The notes beneath the pieces are model-generated. The model saw only the letters and a list, made by a program, of their open reading frames with translations, had not been told where the DNA came from and ran no database searches. A program made the translations under genes and the position numbers. A stretch of 64,000 nucleotides of DNA, from positions 1 to 64,000 of the forward strand of contig CAYRLW010000013.1 in the NCBI GenBank assembly GCA_964425215.1. Direction: 5' to 3'. Every line of letters starts with the position of its first letter. Positions within the stretch are counted from its first letter, which is position 1. This stretch comes from CAYRLW01 sp964425215 (GTDB taxonomy: Bacteria > Spirochaetota > Spirochaetia > Treponematales > Breznakiellaceae). Positions 15,713 through 24,622 of this stretch are shown here, piece by piece.

Positions 15713-16906
15713 GTGGGAAATACAGCGGTATCCTTTGCCGAATTGGGCCTTGAGCCGGAATTGGTCCGTAAGCTGGGTTCCCGGTCCATTACGGAAGCCA
15801 CGGATATTCAGCGAAGGGTGGTCCCTCTGATCCTTCGGGGGGAAGATGTGCTGTTTCGCTCCGCCACGGGGACCGGAAAGACCTTCGCGTACCTGCTTCC
15901 CCTGCTCCAAAACCTGCTAAAAGCTCCCCGTTCGCCCCTGGGCCCCGAACTCCTTGTCTGCGCCCCCACCTACGAATTATGCGCCCAGATTAAAAAGGAG
16001 GCGGATTTTCTGTTGGAGGGGACGGGGGTAAAGGCGGCCCTGCTCATGGGCTCGGCGAATATTTCCCGACAGATCGAAACCCTTAAAAAGGAAAAGCCCC
16101 GCCTGGTGGTGGGTAATCCGGGGCGTTTGAACCAGCTTTTGCGGATGGGGAAGCTCCGTCTTATGGATCTCCGTTACCTTGTGTTAGACGAGGCGGACCG
16201 GCTGATAGCCCAGGAGCTTTATTCCGAAACCGTGGCGTTTCTGGACCAGCTTCCTAAAAATCGATGCACCGTCGCCTGTTCGGCCACCCTGAACGATCGG
16301 CAAAAGGATACCCTTTCCCGGTTTATGAAAGGGACGGTCCAGCGGCAGGAGTCGGAGGACAATTACATTTTACGGGAGCGGATTGAACATTGGGCCTTTT
16401 ATTCGGAGGGACGCAGGAAGATATCCACCCTGCGATCCCTTGTCCACGCCGCGAATCCGGCGAAAACCCTGGTTTTTACCGAGCAAACCGGACAGATTGG
16501 CAACATCGTCGCCCAACTACAGTTTCACAAAATCGCCGCGGCGGGGTTGTTCGGAGACATGGCTAAACAGGATAGAAAAAAGGCTTTGGACGACTTTCGT
16601 ACGGGCCGCGTGCGGGTTTTGGTGACCAGCGATCTGGGCGCCCGGGGCTTGGACGTGCCGGATATCACCCATATCGTGGAGCTGGACGTTCCTTCCCTCC
16701 CCGATAGCTACGCCCACCGGGCGGGGCGGACCGCCCGGGCGGGACGTCACGGCGTTATGGCCACCATTGGGGACGAGAAAGAACTTCCCCGGCTTGCGCA
16801 GTTGGAAAAAAAATTAGGTATCGTGGTGTACCCCAAGGCCCTGTTCCGGGGCCGCGTGGTGGTCCCGGAAGTGGATACTCCGGAGACCTCCGAAACGATC
16901 GGATAA
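15713..16906 (+). CDS. DEAD-box RNA helicase
   Basis: 397 residues from GTG 15713. RecA1 holds the Q motif region (FAELGL...ITEATDIQ), Walker A SATGTGKT, and DEAD (VLDEADR). SAT (ACSATL) follows. RecA2 holds ARGLDV and HRAGRTARAG. This is a minimal helicase without a long C-terminal RNA-binding tail, which fits roles in ribosome assembly or RNA turnover. It starts 3 nt after the SEC-C gene and its stop is 3 nt before the radical SAM start, so translation is coupled. No better ATG with full Q motif is seen. Confidence 0.92.
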   Translation: MGNTAVSFAELGLEPELVRKLGSRSITEATDIQRRVVPLILRGEDVLFRSATGTGKTFAYLLPLLQNLLKAPRSPLGPELLVCAPTYELCAQIKKEADFLLEGTGVKAALLMGSANISRQIETLKKEKPRLVVGNPGRLNQLLRMGKLRLMDLRYLVLDEADRLIAQELYSETVAFLDQLPKNRCTVACSATLNDRQKDTLSRFMKGTVQRQESEDNYILRERIEHWAFYSEGRRKISTLRSLVHAANPAKTLVFTEQTGQIGNIVAQLQFHKIAAAGLFGDMAKQDRKKALDDFRTGRVRVLVTSDLGARGLDVPDITHIVELDVPSLPDSYAHRAGRTARAGRHGVMATIGDEKELPRLAQLEKKLGIVVYPKALFRGRVVVPEVDTPETSETIG

Positions 16907-16909
16907 TCC

Positions 16910-19678
16910 ATGTCCAGGCTTTTAAAGACCCAAAGCCTTCACGGACAGGCCCAGGCTCTGGGGCTTGAGAATCCCCCCTGGGATCGATCGGCTTTCCGGT
17001 TTCTTGTGGTTCGGCTTTCTCCCTTCCGGGACGCGGTTCGATCCTCACCCCACCTCTTTCTCCGTTCCCTCATCCGTAGCGCGGTACCTTCGGTGACGGA
17101 CGCCCCGGTATACGTGGACTTTGCTTTTTTCCCATCCCGGTCTGACCGTAGTTTGCTGGATTCCCAGGGGCTTCCCTACCTGCGGGGAATCCAGTCTCTC
17201 CGGGGCGGGCGGGAATTTGACGTCATCCTTATCTCCTGTTCCTACGCCCTGGAATTGGTCAACGTCCCCGTTCTTCTGCGGAAGTCATCCTTTCCCCTCC
17301 GCAGTAGCCAGCGGATAAACGAGGGGACCTGGCCCCTTATCCTGTTGGGGGGCTCTAACGCCCTGGCCAGCCAGGCTCTTATTTTTAACGATGGGGATTC
17401 TTTCGTGGATGGGCTTTTCTTTGGGGAAGCTGAAGTCGGGGGCCGGGAGCTGGTCCAAACCCTGGTGGAAAAGCGGAATCTTCCCCCTCGGGAGCGGCTA
17501 AAAGCCCTGGAAGAACGGGTGGGGGCGTTTTGGGCCGCCACGTTGGGGGCGCCTGAAAAAGAACGGAGCGATGGAACGTTCCGGCGCGTCCGGGTAGCCC
17601 GCTCCCGGGTCGCTCCCTTTGTCGACGGTCGGGAGCCTACTCCCTTTATCCCCACCGATTTGGGGATTCTTAATTCCAGCGAAGCTTCTACCGTCCGGCT
17701 TCAAATATCCTGGGGTTGTCCCTCCTTCTGCTCCTTCTGTTTTGAAGGCTGGGAGCGGAAACCCTACCGGGAACTGGGCCGGGACCGGATCCTTTCCACC
17801 GCCCGTCAGTTAATCCAAGCCACCGGAGCGAGTACGGTGGAGCTCTTTTCCTTTAACTTTAACACCCATACGAATATTTTGGAATTGATCTACGAGCTGA
17901 ACGGGATCTTTGACCGGGTTAACATGATGAGCCAACGCTTGGATCTGCTCCAGAGGACAGCGGGGATGCTGGATTGCGAGCTGGCGGGGGAAAAGCGTTC
18001 CTTTACCCTGGGGATCGAGGGTATTTCCGCTTCCATGCGGGCCTACTACTCCAAGGGCCTGGCGGATCGGGATATATGGGGACTTTTGGAACGGCTGTTC
18101 CGCGAAAAAGTCCGGGAGCTTAAGCTTTTTTATATCATCGCGGGGATAGAGACCGAGGAGGATATTCGGGAATTCGAGACCTTTTGTACCCGTCTGCGGG
18201 AGCTTTCGGACCGGCAACGGGGTGGACCCCGGGTCGTGTTTTCCGCCGGGTACCTGGTCCGTATGCCCTTTACGCCCCTCCGTTCCGCCCCGTTGATCCT
18301 GGATCGGGGGCGCCTAAGTTCCCTGGCCAAGCGGATCCAAAGCGCCGCCGTGGATCGGGGTTTCGAGTTTCGCCTGGCCATGGATTGGGACGAGTACGTG
18401 GCCGATCAGCTCTTAGTCGCCGGCTCCTACGCTTTAGCGGAGGGCCTTGAAACCGCGGCCCAAAAAGGGGCGGTGTACGACGGGGGTATCGAAGGACCCC
18501 TGGTGGCTTCCGTGGTGGACGCCCTTAGGGGAAGCGGAGAACTGACCCCCGGGGCTGGGCCTTCCCGGGAAGCTCCCCTAGCCCGGGAAGATTCCCGGGA
18601 CAGGGAAGATTCCCGAGGCCGGCAAGAAGCCCGAGAAACTTATCTGAAGGGGCCCCTCCTTTTGGAAAAGAAACGGGGCCATTCGTATCCCCTGGGTTTC
18701 CTAGACCCCCCGGTTCCTCCTTCTTTTTTGGACGCCGCCTACGAAGCCGTCCTGCTTCGGCGGGACCGGGGGACCTGTTTGGCCGGCGAAGACCAAGAAG
18801 GGCACTGTTTAGGATGCTCGGCCTGCGAAGACGTTGAGGAACGGAGTACCCTGACGGGTCATCGCATAGAACCGGGGACCCGCTGGGCTAGCCGGATCGC
18901 CGAACGGATTTCCCAAAAACGGCGGAGCCGGCCCGTGTACCTGCGCGTACGGCTGGGGGAATCTTTTTCCGGGGCGGAGCCGGAATACCTGGCCGCCCTG
19001 CTCCTCCGGGCGGTTCTTCGGGGCGACGGTACCCTGATAGGGCGACTGTTCAGGATAGAAGAGGTCCTGTGGACCTCCGGCGAGGGGCAGAAACGGATAG
19101 GTCCCGGGGTGTACGGCGACACGGTGCTGGCCTGTTACGGGATCGATGGGGTTACCCCCCGGGGTGAACCCACCGTGGCGCCCGAAACGGTGGCCCGTAT
19201 TATCGAACTGTTGCGTCAGTTCCTAGGCGCCCCGGTGACCCAGCTCCCGGATCTTTCTCCATCGGCCCTGTTTCCACGGCTTATTGAAATTACCTGGTCC
19301 CAAGAAAATTTTGAAGACATTCTGAAACGGGTTCGCCATTGGTTTTCCGAGCTAAAGATTGCCTTTATTGAAAAAAAAGGTCCCCCCTCTGCGTTTGGAG
19401 GTTCGGATGTTGAAGGTTCCGAGGCAGGGGGGGTGGAAAATCCGTCGCGGATCTTTGAAATTCCCAGCCGGGATAAAAAGAAGCGGATCTGCGAGGGGGC
19501 ACAACTCTTCAGCCAGGGCCCCGGTGGCCAAGATAGCTACGGCCGTGACCCCGACCCCCGGCTAGACAAAAGTCCCGCTGTGACGCTCCGGATCCAGGGC
19601 CAGGAAAAAATCTCCATCGCCCCCCTCTTTAAGGACATCGACAACAGGGCCTCCGCAAAAATTATGGTCCTGCTGTAA
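16910..19678 (+). CDS. Large radical SAM protein (B12-binding-like N-terminus)
   Basis: 922 residues. Residues about 25-200 resemble a cobalamin-binding-type Rossmann domain (FDVILISCSYALELVNVP, LILLGGSNAL) without a clear DxHxxG motif. The radical SAM core follows with the cluster motif CPSFCSFC (about residues 271-278). A Glu/Arg/Ser-rich stretch (about 550-580) interrupts the chain, and a Cys set CLGCSACEDVE follows at about 633-643. The C-terminal 250 residues resemble the DUF2344-type tRNA/peptide-modifying partner region but are not certain. The family includes fused TIGR03960/TIGR03936 proteins of unknown reaction. It is the third gene in the operon with the SEC-C protein and helicase, suggesting an RNA or translation role. 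Confidence 0.8.
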   Translation: MSRLLKTQSLHGQAQALGLENPPWDRSAFRFLVVRLSPFRDAVRSSPHLFLRSLIRSAVPSVTDAPVYVDFAFFPSRSDRSLLDSQGLPYLRGIQSLRGGREFDVILISCSYALELVNVPVLLRKSSFPLRSSQRINEGTWPLILLGGSNALASQALIFNDGDSFVDGLFFGEAEVGGRELVQTLVEKRNLPPRERLKALEERVGAFWAATLGAPEKERSDGTFRRVRVARSRVAPFVDGREPTPFIPTDLGILNSSEASTVRLQISWGCPSFCSFCFEGWERKPYRELGRDRILSTARQLIQATGASTVELFSFNFNTHTNILELIYELNGIFDRVNMMSQRLDLLQRTAGMLDCELAGEKRSFTLGIEGISASMRAYYSKGLADRDIWGLLERLFREKVRELKLFYIIAGIETEEDIREFETFCTRLRELSDRQRGGPRVVFSAGYLVRMPFTPLRSAPLILDRGRLSSLAKRIQSAAVDRGFEFRLAMDWDEYVADQLLVAGSYALAEGLETAAQKGAVYDGGIEGPLVASVVDALRGSGELTPGAGPSREAPLAREDSRDREDSRGRQEARETYLKGPLLLEKKRGHSYPLGFLDPPVPPSFLDAAYEAVLLRRDRGTCLAGEDQEGHCLGCSACEDVEERSTLTGHRIEPGTRWASRIAERISQKRRSRPVYLRVRLGESFSGAEPEYLAALLLRAVLRGDGTLIGRLFRIEEVLWTSGEGQKRIGPGVYGDTVLACYGIDGVTPRGEPTVAPETVARIIELLRQFLGAPVTQLPDLSPSALFPRLIEITWSQENFEDILKRVRHWFSELKIAFIEKKGPPSAFGGSDVEGSEAGGVENPSRIFEIPSRDKKKRICEGAQLFSQGPGGQDSYGRDPDPRLDKSPAVTLRIQGQEKISIAPLFKDIDNRASAKIMVLL

Positions 19679-19728
19679 GGCTCCCCGAGGGCCCTAAAGT
19701 CCCCGGGGTACGTCTGTAAGGCTGGGCT

Positions 19729-20667
19729 CTAAAGGAGGCTTTTAGCCCTGCGGACCAGGGTTTCGGCGTCCAAGCCAAAACGTTTGACCAGGTAGTCCTG
19801 GGTACCCACCTCTCCAAACTCGTCCTGGATACCGATCCGGGCGAATTTACCCCGGTAGCCCGTTTCAGCCAACAATTCTGCCACGGCGCTTCCCAGACCG
19901 CCGATAATTTGGTGGTTTTCCGCGCTGATCATGACGGGGCACTGTTGTGCCAGGGCCGCGATGGCTTCCGAGTCCAGAGGTTTTAGGGTTAGCGCGTCCA
20001 AAACCGCCGCCTTAATACCCTCTTGGGACAGGATATCGGCGGCCCGGAGGGCTTCATTCACCATCAAACTGCCCAGGGCAATAAAAGCCACGTCGGAACC
20101 GGTTTTTAACAGCTTCGCTTTTCCAAATTGGAATTGTTCGTTTTCCGGGTACAGGTACGGCACGGCTTTGCGGGGGATCCGCAGGTAGACGCACCCGTAG
20201 GTTTCTGCGGCGGCTTTGACCAGGGCGGCGCAGGACCGGGGATCCGAAGGCTCGACCACGGTCAAGCGGGGTATGACCCGCATCAACGCCAGGTCTTCGA
20301 AGGGCATGTGGGTGCCCCCGTTAAACGCGGCGGTAACTCCCGGGTCGGTGCCCACCAACTTTACGTTTAGCCTGGCGTAGTTGGCCGATAGAAAAAATTG
20401 ATCAAAGACCCGGCGGCTGGCAAAGCAGGCGAAGGTGGCGGCAAAGGGGATCTTCCCGGTGGCCGAAAGCCCCGAAGCCACACCCACCATGTTGGCCTCC
20501 GCCACGCCGACGTTAAAAAAGCGGTCCGGGTACGCCTTTTGGAAGGCCCCAGTCCCGGTGGCCCGCATCAGGTCCGCTTCTAAGACGACGATATTTTTAT
20601 TAGTCCCCCCCAGTTCCACCAGGGTTTCCGCGTAGGCTTGGCGCATTTCCTTTGTTTCGATAGCCAT
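19729..20667 (-). CDS. Transketolase, C-terminal (pyrimidine-binding) subunit
   Basis: 312 residues. It corresponds to the pyrimidine-binding plus C-terminal domains of transketolase. Conserved segments are VVLEADLMRATGT, FFNVGVAEANMVGVASGL, FAATFACFASRRVFDQ and the closing EFGEVGTQDYLVKRFGLD. The E of GVAEANM activates thiamine diphosphate. Full-length transketolases are about 660 residues; this is the second half of a split enzyme whose first half is encoded just upstream with a 3-nt gap. It is at the 3' end of the transporter-LacI operon, so two-carbon transfer appears tied to the imported sugar. Confidence 0.92.
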   Translation of the reverse strand: MAIETKEMRQAYAETLVELGGTNKNIVVLEADLMRATGTGAFQKAYPDRFFNVGVAEANMVGVASGLSATGKIPFAATFACFASRRVFDQFFLSANYARLNVKLVGTDPGVTAAFNGGTHMPFEDLALMRVIPRLTVVEPSDPRSCAALVKAAAETYGCVYLRIPRKAVPYLYPENEQFQFGKAKLLKTGSDVAFIALGSLMVNEALRAADILSQEGIKAAVLDALTLKPLDSEAIAALAQQCPVMISAENHQIIGGLGSAVAELLAETGYRGKFARIGIQDEFGEVGTQDYLVKRFGLDAETLVRRAKSLL

Positions 20668-20670
20668 AGT

Positions 20671-21501
20671 TTACTCCTTCCCCGCTTCCAACGCCGCGAT
20701 GGCCTCCCGGGCCTGATCCATCGTAAAGCTCATGTTGTGGTTCGATACCAGGCCCTCCGCGAAGGAACAGCCCTTTCCTTTGATGGTATCCATGATGATC
20801 ATGGAAGGCTTTTCCCGTTGGTCCAAGGCGTGCTGGATGGCCGAATCCAGGGCGGAAATATCGTGGCCGTCCACCCGTTGAACAAACCAGCCAAAGGCCT
20901 TCCATTTTGCCGGCAGGTCGTCCAGATCCTCGATGTCCTTGGTAAAGCCGTCCAGCTGTTGTTTGTTGTAGTCCGTAAAGGCCACCAGGTTCGAAAGTTT
21001 CTGATGCCCCGCAAAAAGCGCCGCTTCCCAGACTTGACCCTCGTCCGACTCGCCGTCCCCGATTATCGTATAAACCCGGCTGGGCTTTTTATCCATCCTC
21101 AGTCCCAGGGCTATACCCACGGCCGCAGAAAACCCCTGTCCCAGGGAACCGGTGGTCATATCGATCCCCGGGGTTTGGTTCCGGTCGCAATGGCTGGGAA
21201 GATGGGTTCCCCCCTGGTTCAACGTGGAAAGCCAATCGGTGGGAAAAAATCCCTTAAGAGCCAGGGTAGCGTACAGGGTGGGCCCCGCGTGTCCCTTGGA
21301 GAGTACCAGCTGGTCCCTATCTTCCATCCGCGGATTTTGAGGGTCCACCCGCATCCTATCAAAATACAGTAGGGTAAGAACTTCCACCACCGACATGGCG
21401 CCGCCAATATGCCCCACCCCCAGCTTCCCGATTTCCTCGATGGTCATCCTTCGAATTTCCAGGGCCTTGCTTTTAAGATAGTCAAGCTTTGCTTTTTCCA
21501 T
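20671..21501 (-). CDS. Transketolase, N-terminal (ThDP-binding) subunit
   Basis: 276 residues. It carries the diphosphate-binding half: GHIGGAMSVVEVLTLLYFD, GHAGPTLYATLALKGFF, GSLGQGFSAAVGIALG, then the GDG...N motif (IIGDGESDEGQVWEAALFA) and an N-containing FTDYNKQQ. With the downstream subunit it should make a tetrameric transketolase moving a C2 ketol unit between sugar phosphates. GAGGAGGAAAT precedes ATG. Split transketolases often occur in catabolic operons separate from the housekeeping pentose phosphate enzyme. Here it is adjacent to the LacI gene of the inositol-type regulon. Confidence 0.93.
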   Translation of the reverse strand: MEKAKLDYLKSKALEIRRMTIEEIGKLGVGHIGGAMSVVEVLTLLYFDRMRVDPQNPRMEDRDQLVLSKGHAGPTLYATLALKGFFPTDWLSTLNQGGTHLPSHCDRNQTPGIDMTTGSLGQGFSAAVGIALGLRMDKKPSRVYTIIGDGESDEGQVWEAALFAGHQKLSNLVAFTDYNKQQLDGFTKDIEDLDDLPAKWKAFGWFVQRVDGHDISALDSAIQHALDQREKPSMIIMDTIKGKGCSFAEGLVSNHNMSFTMDQAREAIAALEAGKE

Positions 21502-21512
21502 ATTTCCTCCTC

Positions 21513-22511
21513 TTACACCCGTCCGGTGGATTCCCTAATGATCAATTCATAGGGCAGGATAATACTCGTTTCGGAATTTTTACCGTTGTTGATACACCGA
21601 TGGAGCAGGGCGGCGGTTCGCTCTCCCATGGTTTCCAGGGGCTGACGGATCGTGGTTAACCGGGGAACCATGTAGGACGAAATATCGATATCGTCAAAGC
21701 CGATGACCGAAACGTCCTCGGGGACCCGGATCCCTTCGTCCCGCAACACCCTGATGGCGCCGATGGCCAGCTCGTCGGTGGCGGCGAAAATAGCGGTAAA
21801 GTCGTTGCCCCGCAAAAGCAGTTCCCGCATGCCGTACATCCCCGCTTCGGCGGTGTAGGATCGGGCAAAGATCACCCTGCCCATATCCCTGCCGATTTCC
21901 GACGAATCCAAGGCCCGGTAGTACCCCTCCGCCCGCTGGAGACCGAAGGAAAACCCCCCGCCGCTGATCATGTTGATCTTCCGGTGCCCCAGGTTGATCA
22001 GGTGGAGCACCGCGTCAAAGGCCGCCTGCTCCTCGTTAACGTGGATGGAAGGCAGGGGCCGGTCGTCGAAGGCGAAGGTCGCCAGAACGGTGGGCAGGTT
22101 TGTTTTGATCAAATAATCGTAGAACCGGGGATTTTTAATCTCGTGGAGCATAATTACCCCGTCCAGCCGTTCCGATTTAAGACGATTCAAACAATCCTGT
22201 TCGCTTGAGCTTTCGAACTTTACAAAGAAAAACAGGGTGTGGTACCCAAAGGCCTCCAGATGCCGTTCGATTATAGAAAACAACTGCCGTTGAAACATGT
22301 TGAACGTGTCGGGAATCACAATTCCCACGGTAAACGTTCGGTTTAAAACCATACTCCGGGCCGCCTTGTTGGGGACGTAGCCCGTCTCTTCTATCAACTT
22401 TAGAATCTGATCCCGTTTTTCCGGCTTAACGTTTTTTTTCCCGTTTACAACCCGGGAAACCGTGGATGGCGACATACCCACCTGTTTCGCGATATCCTTG
22501 ATGCTAACCAT
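21513..22511 (-). CDS. LacI-family transcriptional regulator
   Basis: 332 residues from ATG 22511 (MVSIKDIAKQVGMSPSTVSR). This start is preferred over an in-frame one 51 nt upstream because the helix-turn-helix begins here and GGAAGG lies just upstream. The HTH is at residues 3-25 with the hinge helix to about 60, then a sugar-binding core (TFTVGIVIPDTFNMFQ, IFAATDELAIGAIRVL, VIGFDDIDISSYMVPRLTTI). It is the likely repressor of both divergent operons, whose promoters carry the palindromes at 27332 and 27561. The effector is presumably inositol or a pathway intermediate; this is inference. Confidence 0.9.
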   Translation of the reverse strand: MVSIKDIAKQVGMSPSTVSRVVNGKKNVKPEKRDQILKLIEETGYVPNKAARSMVLNRTFTVGIVIPDTFNMFQRQLFSIIERHLEAFGYHTLFFFVKFESSSEQDCLNRLKSERLDGVIMLHEIKNPRFYDYLIKTNLPTVLATFAFDDRPLPSIHVNEEQAAFDAVLHLINLGHRKINMISGGGFSFGLQRAEGYYRALDSSEIGRDMGRVIFARSYTAEAGMYGMRELLLRGNDFTAIFAATDELAIGAIRVLRDEGIRVPEDVSVIGFDDIDISSYMVPRLTTIRQPLETMGERTAALLHRCINNGKNSETSIILPYELIIRESTGRV

Positions 22512-22571
22512 ACTGCTTCCTTCCGCGATCCCATTTTTAGTGTTTTCGTCATCCTTCCACAAGGGTCTCTC

Positions 22572-23588
22572 TTAGGAAAAACGGATCAATTCGCCGCTTT
22601 CAAAGGCGGCCTTGCAGGTGTACGCGATTTCCGAAACCCGCGTTCCGTCATGGACTGTCACCTCGGGCCTTCTGCCCTGGAGTATGCAGTCGACAAATTC
22701 CTGAACTTCGGCCACGTAGGCCTGGTCAAAACGTTCTAAAAAGTTCTGACTGCATTCCTTCCGCACCCCGTGGGAATCCAGAATTTCCACCAGATTTTTC
22801 TGGGGTACCGACGCTATCCGCAGGATCCCCTGGGTTCCGATAATTTCGGTTTCCACATTGTAACCGTGGGGAGCGGTTCTTCCGGCAAAGAGGAACACCA
22901 TGGCAGAGTTTTTAAATTTCATCAGGCAAGATACGTTATCCCCATCGTTGTATTTTCCAAATTCCGGATGGGCATAACACCCGCCGATGGCGTATACGGT
23001 TTCTGGTTCCGATTGGAGAAACCAACGGGCAAGGTCGATATCGTGGACCGCCATGTCCAAGAATTGGCCCCCGCTGTGGGGCGCGAACGCGATGGCTCCG
23101 TCAATAAATCGTTCCGGGTCCTGGCTATAGGATCGGAACAAAACGGGTTTCCCAATTTCTCCGGACCGCACTTTTTCGTAGGCGTAGCGGTACGATTCGT
23201 CAAAACGCCGCATAAAGCCCAGCATAAACACCCGGTCCCCGTGGGCGGCCACCGCTTTTTCCGCCTGCTGACATTCCGCTACCGTTACCCCCAGGGGCTT
23301 TTCGGAAAACACATGCTTACCCGCTTCGAGGGCCCCAGCTATTTGACCCGTATGTAGGGCTGACGGGGATACTAAAACGACCGCGTCCAAATCTTTTACC
23401 CTGAGCATTTCCTCGAAGGAGGTAAAACGATGGGAAACTCCCAAGCGGTCCGCGGTTTCGTTTAATTTCTTTTGATCCACGTCGCAAAGGGCCACCAACT
23501 CGGCGTTGCGTACCCTGTTGGCAATATTTTCGGCGTGTTGAAGACCCAAACGACCAAGTCCAACGGAGCCTATCCGTACTTTCTTCAT
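22572..23588 (-). CDS. Gfo/Idh/MocA-family dehydrogenase, inositol 2-dehydrogenase-like
   Basis: 338 residues. The N-terminal Rossmann motif is IGSVGLGRLGLQHAENI, the catalytic Lys is in VFSEKPLGV (about residue 97), and the substrate-domain helix holds GGQFLDMAVHDIDLARW with His/Asp expected for catalysis. The sequence resembles IolG-type inositol dehydrogenases, which oxidise inositol to 2-keto-inosose with NAD. A second family member is the first gene of the divergent operon, so the two may handle different isomers (for example myo- and scyllo-). It lies between the permease and the LacI gene. Confidence 0.85.
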   Translation of the reverse strand: MKKVRIGSVGLGRLGLQHAENIANRVRNAELVALCDVDQKKLNETADRLGVSHRFTSFEEMLRVKDLDAVVLVSPSALHTGQIAGALEAGKHVFSEKPLGVTVAECQQAEKAVAAHGDRVFMLGFMRRFDESYRYAYEKVRSGEIGKPVLFRSYSQDPERFIDGAIAFAPHSGGQFLDMAVHDIDLARWFLQSEPETVYAIGGCYAHPEFGKYNDGDNVSCLMKFKNSAMVFLFAGRTAPHGYNVETEIIGTQGILRIASVPQKNLVEILDSHGVRKECSQNFLERFDQAYVAEVQEFVDCILQGRRPEVTVHDGTRVSEIAYTCKAAFESGELIRFS

Positions 23589-23617
23589 TTCCTACTCCAT
23601 AGTATGATTGCAAGACC

Positions 23618-24622
23618 CTAATCTCGTTTCGCGTTTTTCCGCATGTCCACGATGACCGCTCCGACGATGATGATTCCTTCGGCTACCTGTTGCCAGTAGG
23701 CATCCACGTTTAACAGGGTGAGTCCGTTCCTTAAAACGGCCAGGACCAGGGCCCCCACAAAGGTTCCCCAAATGGTGCCGATACCCCCGGAAAAGCTCGT
23801 GCCTCCGATGCTTGTGGCGGCGATGGACGTGAGCTCGTACCCCGTGGCGGCGCCGGGGTGGACGCTCCCCACCCGACCGGCGAATACGATGGCCGCGAGT
23901 CCCGCTAATAAGCCGCTGTAGGTGTAAATCAGTATCAGGGTTCTTGAAACGTTTACCCCCGACACCTCCGCGGCGGTCATGTTTCCGCCGATGGCGTATA
24001 CGCTTTTGCCGAACCGGGTTTTATTGAGGAGGATGGAACTGACGATGATCATGATAAAATAGATAATGACGGGGACCGGGATTACTTCGAAAATTTTTCC
24101 TCCCAAAGCCGTGAAGGACGGGACCAGGGTGCTTATGGGTTTCCCTGTGGTATAGATGAGCGCAAAACCCCGGGCCACGGTCATCATCCCCAGGGTGGCG
24201 ATGAAGGCGGGGATTTTTGTTTTAGCGATAAGGGTTCCGCTTATAAGGCCGCAAAGAGCCCCGATCATAAGGGCCGCTATGATGGGAACGATGACGGGTA
24301 ATTCTCCCAGATGGGGAAAGTATTTTCCCGTAGCGGAACTGGCTTGGCCTAAGCTGGCCGCCACGACCCCCGCGAACGCGAGGACCGAACCGACGGATAG
24401 GTCTATGCCCGTGGAGATGATGACGAAGGTCATCCCCAGGGCCATAATCCCGAATATGGTCGCCTGGGTTAATACGTTAAAAATATTGGTAGAGCTTAAG
24501 AACATGGGCTGGGCGATACTGAGTCCCACGATCATGAGTACCAGCACGATCACGATACCGTATTTTTTCGCCAGCTGTTTGTAATCGACGTGTTTAGCCA
24601 TCGAACTATTAGCCTTGGTCAT
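23618..24622 (-). CDS. Sugar ABC transporter permease (RbsC family)
   Basis: 334 residues with about ten membrane segments. RbsC/BPD_transp_2 landmarks are ALGMTFVIISTGIDLSVGSV, PAFIATLGMMTVARGFALI, YAIGGNMTAAEVSGV and GGIGTIWGTFVGALVLAVLR. It forms the homodimeric channel with the ATPase encoded upstream; start ATG 24622 overlaps the ATPase stop by 4 nt. The substrate is likely inositol from the surrounding iol genes, as in known inositol ABC systems of the same family. The sequence itself does not fix the substrate. Confidence 0.92.
   Translation of the reverse strand: MTKANSSMAKHVDYKQLAKKYGIVIVLVLMIVGLSIAQPMFLSSTNIFNVLTQATIFGIMALGMTFVIISTGIDLSVGSVLAFAGVVAASLGQASSATGKYFPHLGELPVIVPIIAALMIGALCGLISGTLIAKTKIPAFIATLGMMTVARGFALIYTTGKPISTLVPSFTALGGKIFEVIPVPVIIYFIMIIVSSILLNKTRFGKSVYAIGGNMTAAEVSGVNVSRTLILIYTYSGLLAGLAAIVFAGRVGSVHPGAATGYELTSIAATSIGGTSFSGGIGTIWGTFVGALVLAVLRNGLTLLNVDAYWQQVAEGIIIVGAVIVDMRKNAKRD

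Noticed and set aside
20638..21372. 244-codon plus frame opposite the transketolase subunit
   Set aside because: It is antisense to a clear transketolase. It has no recognisable fold and no start signal.
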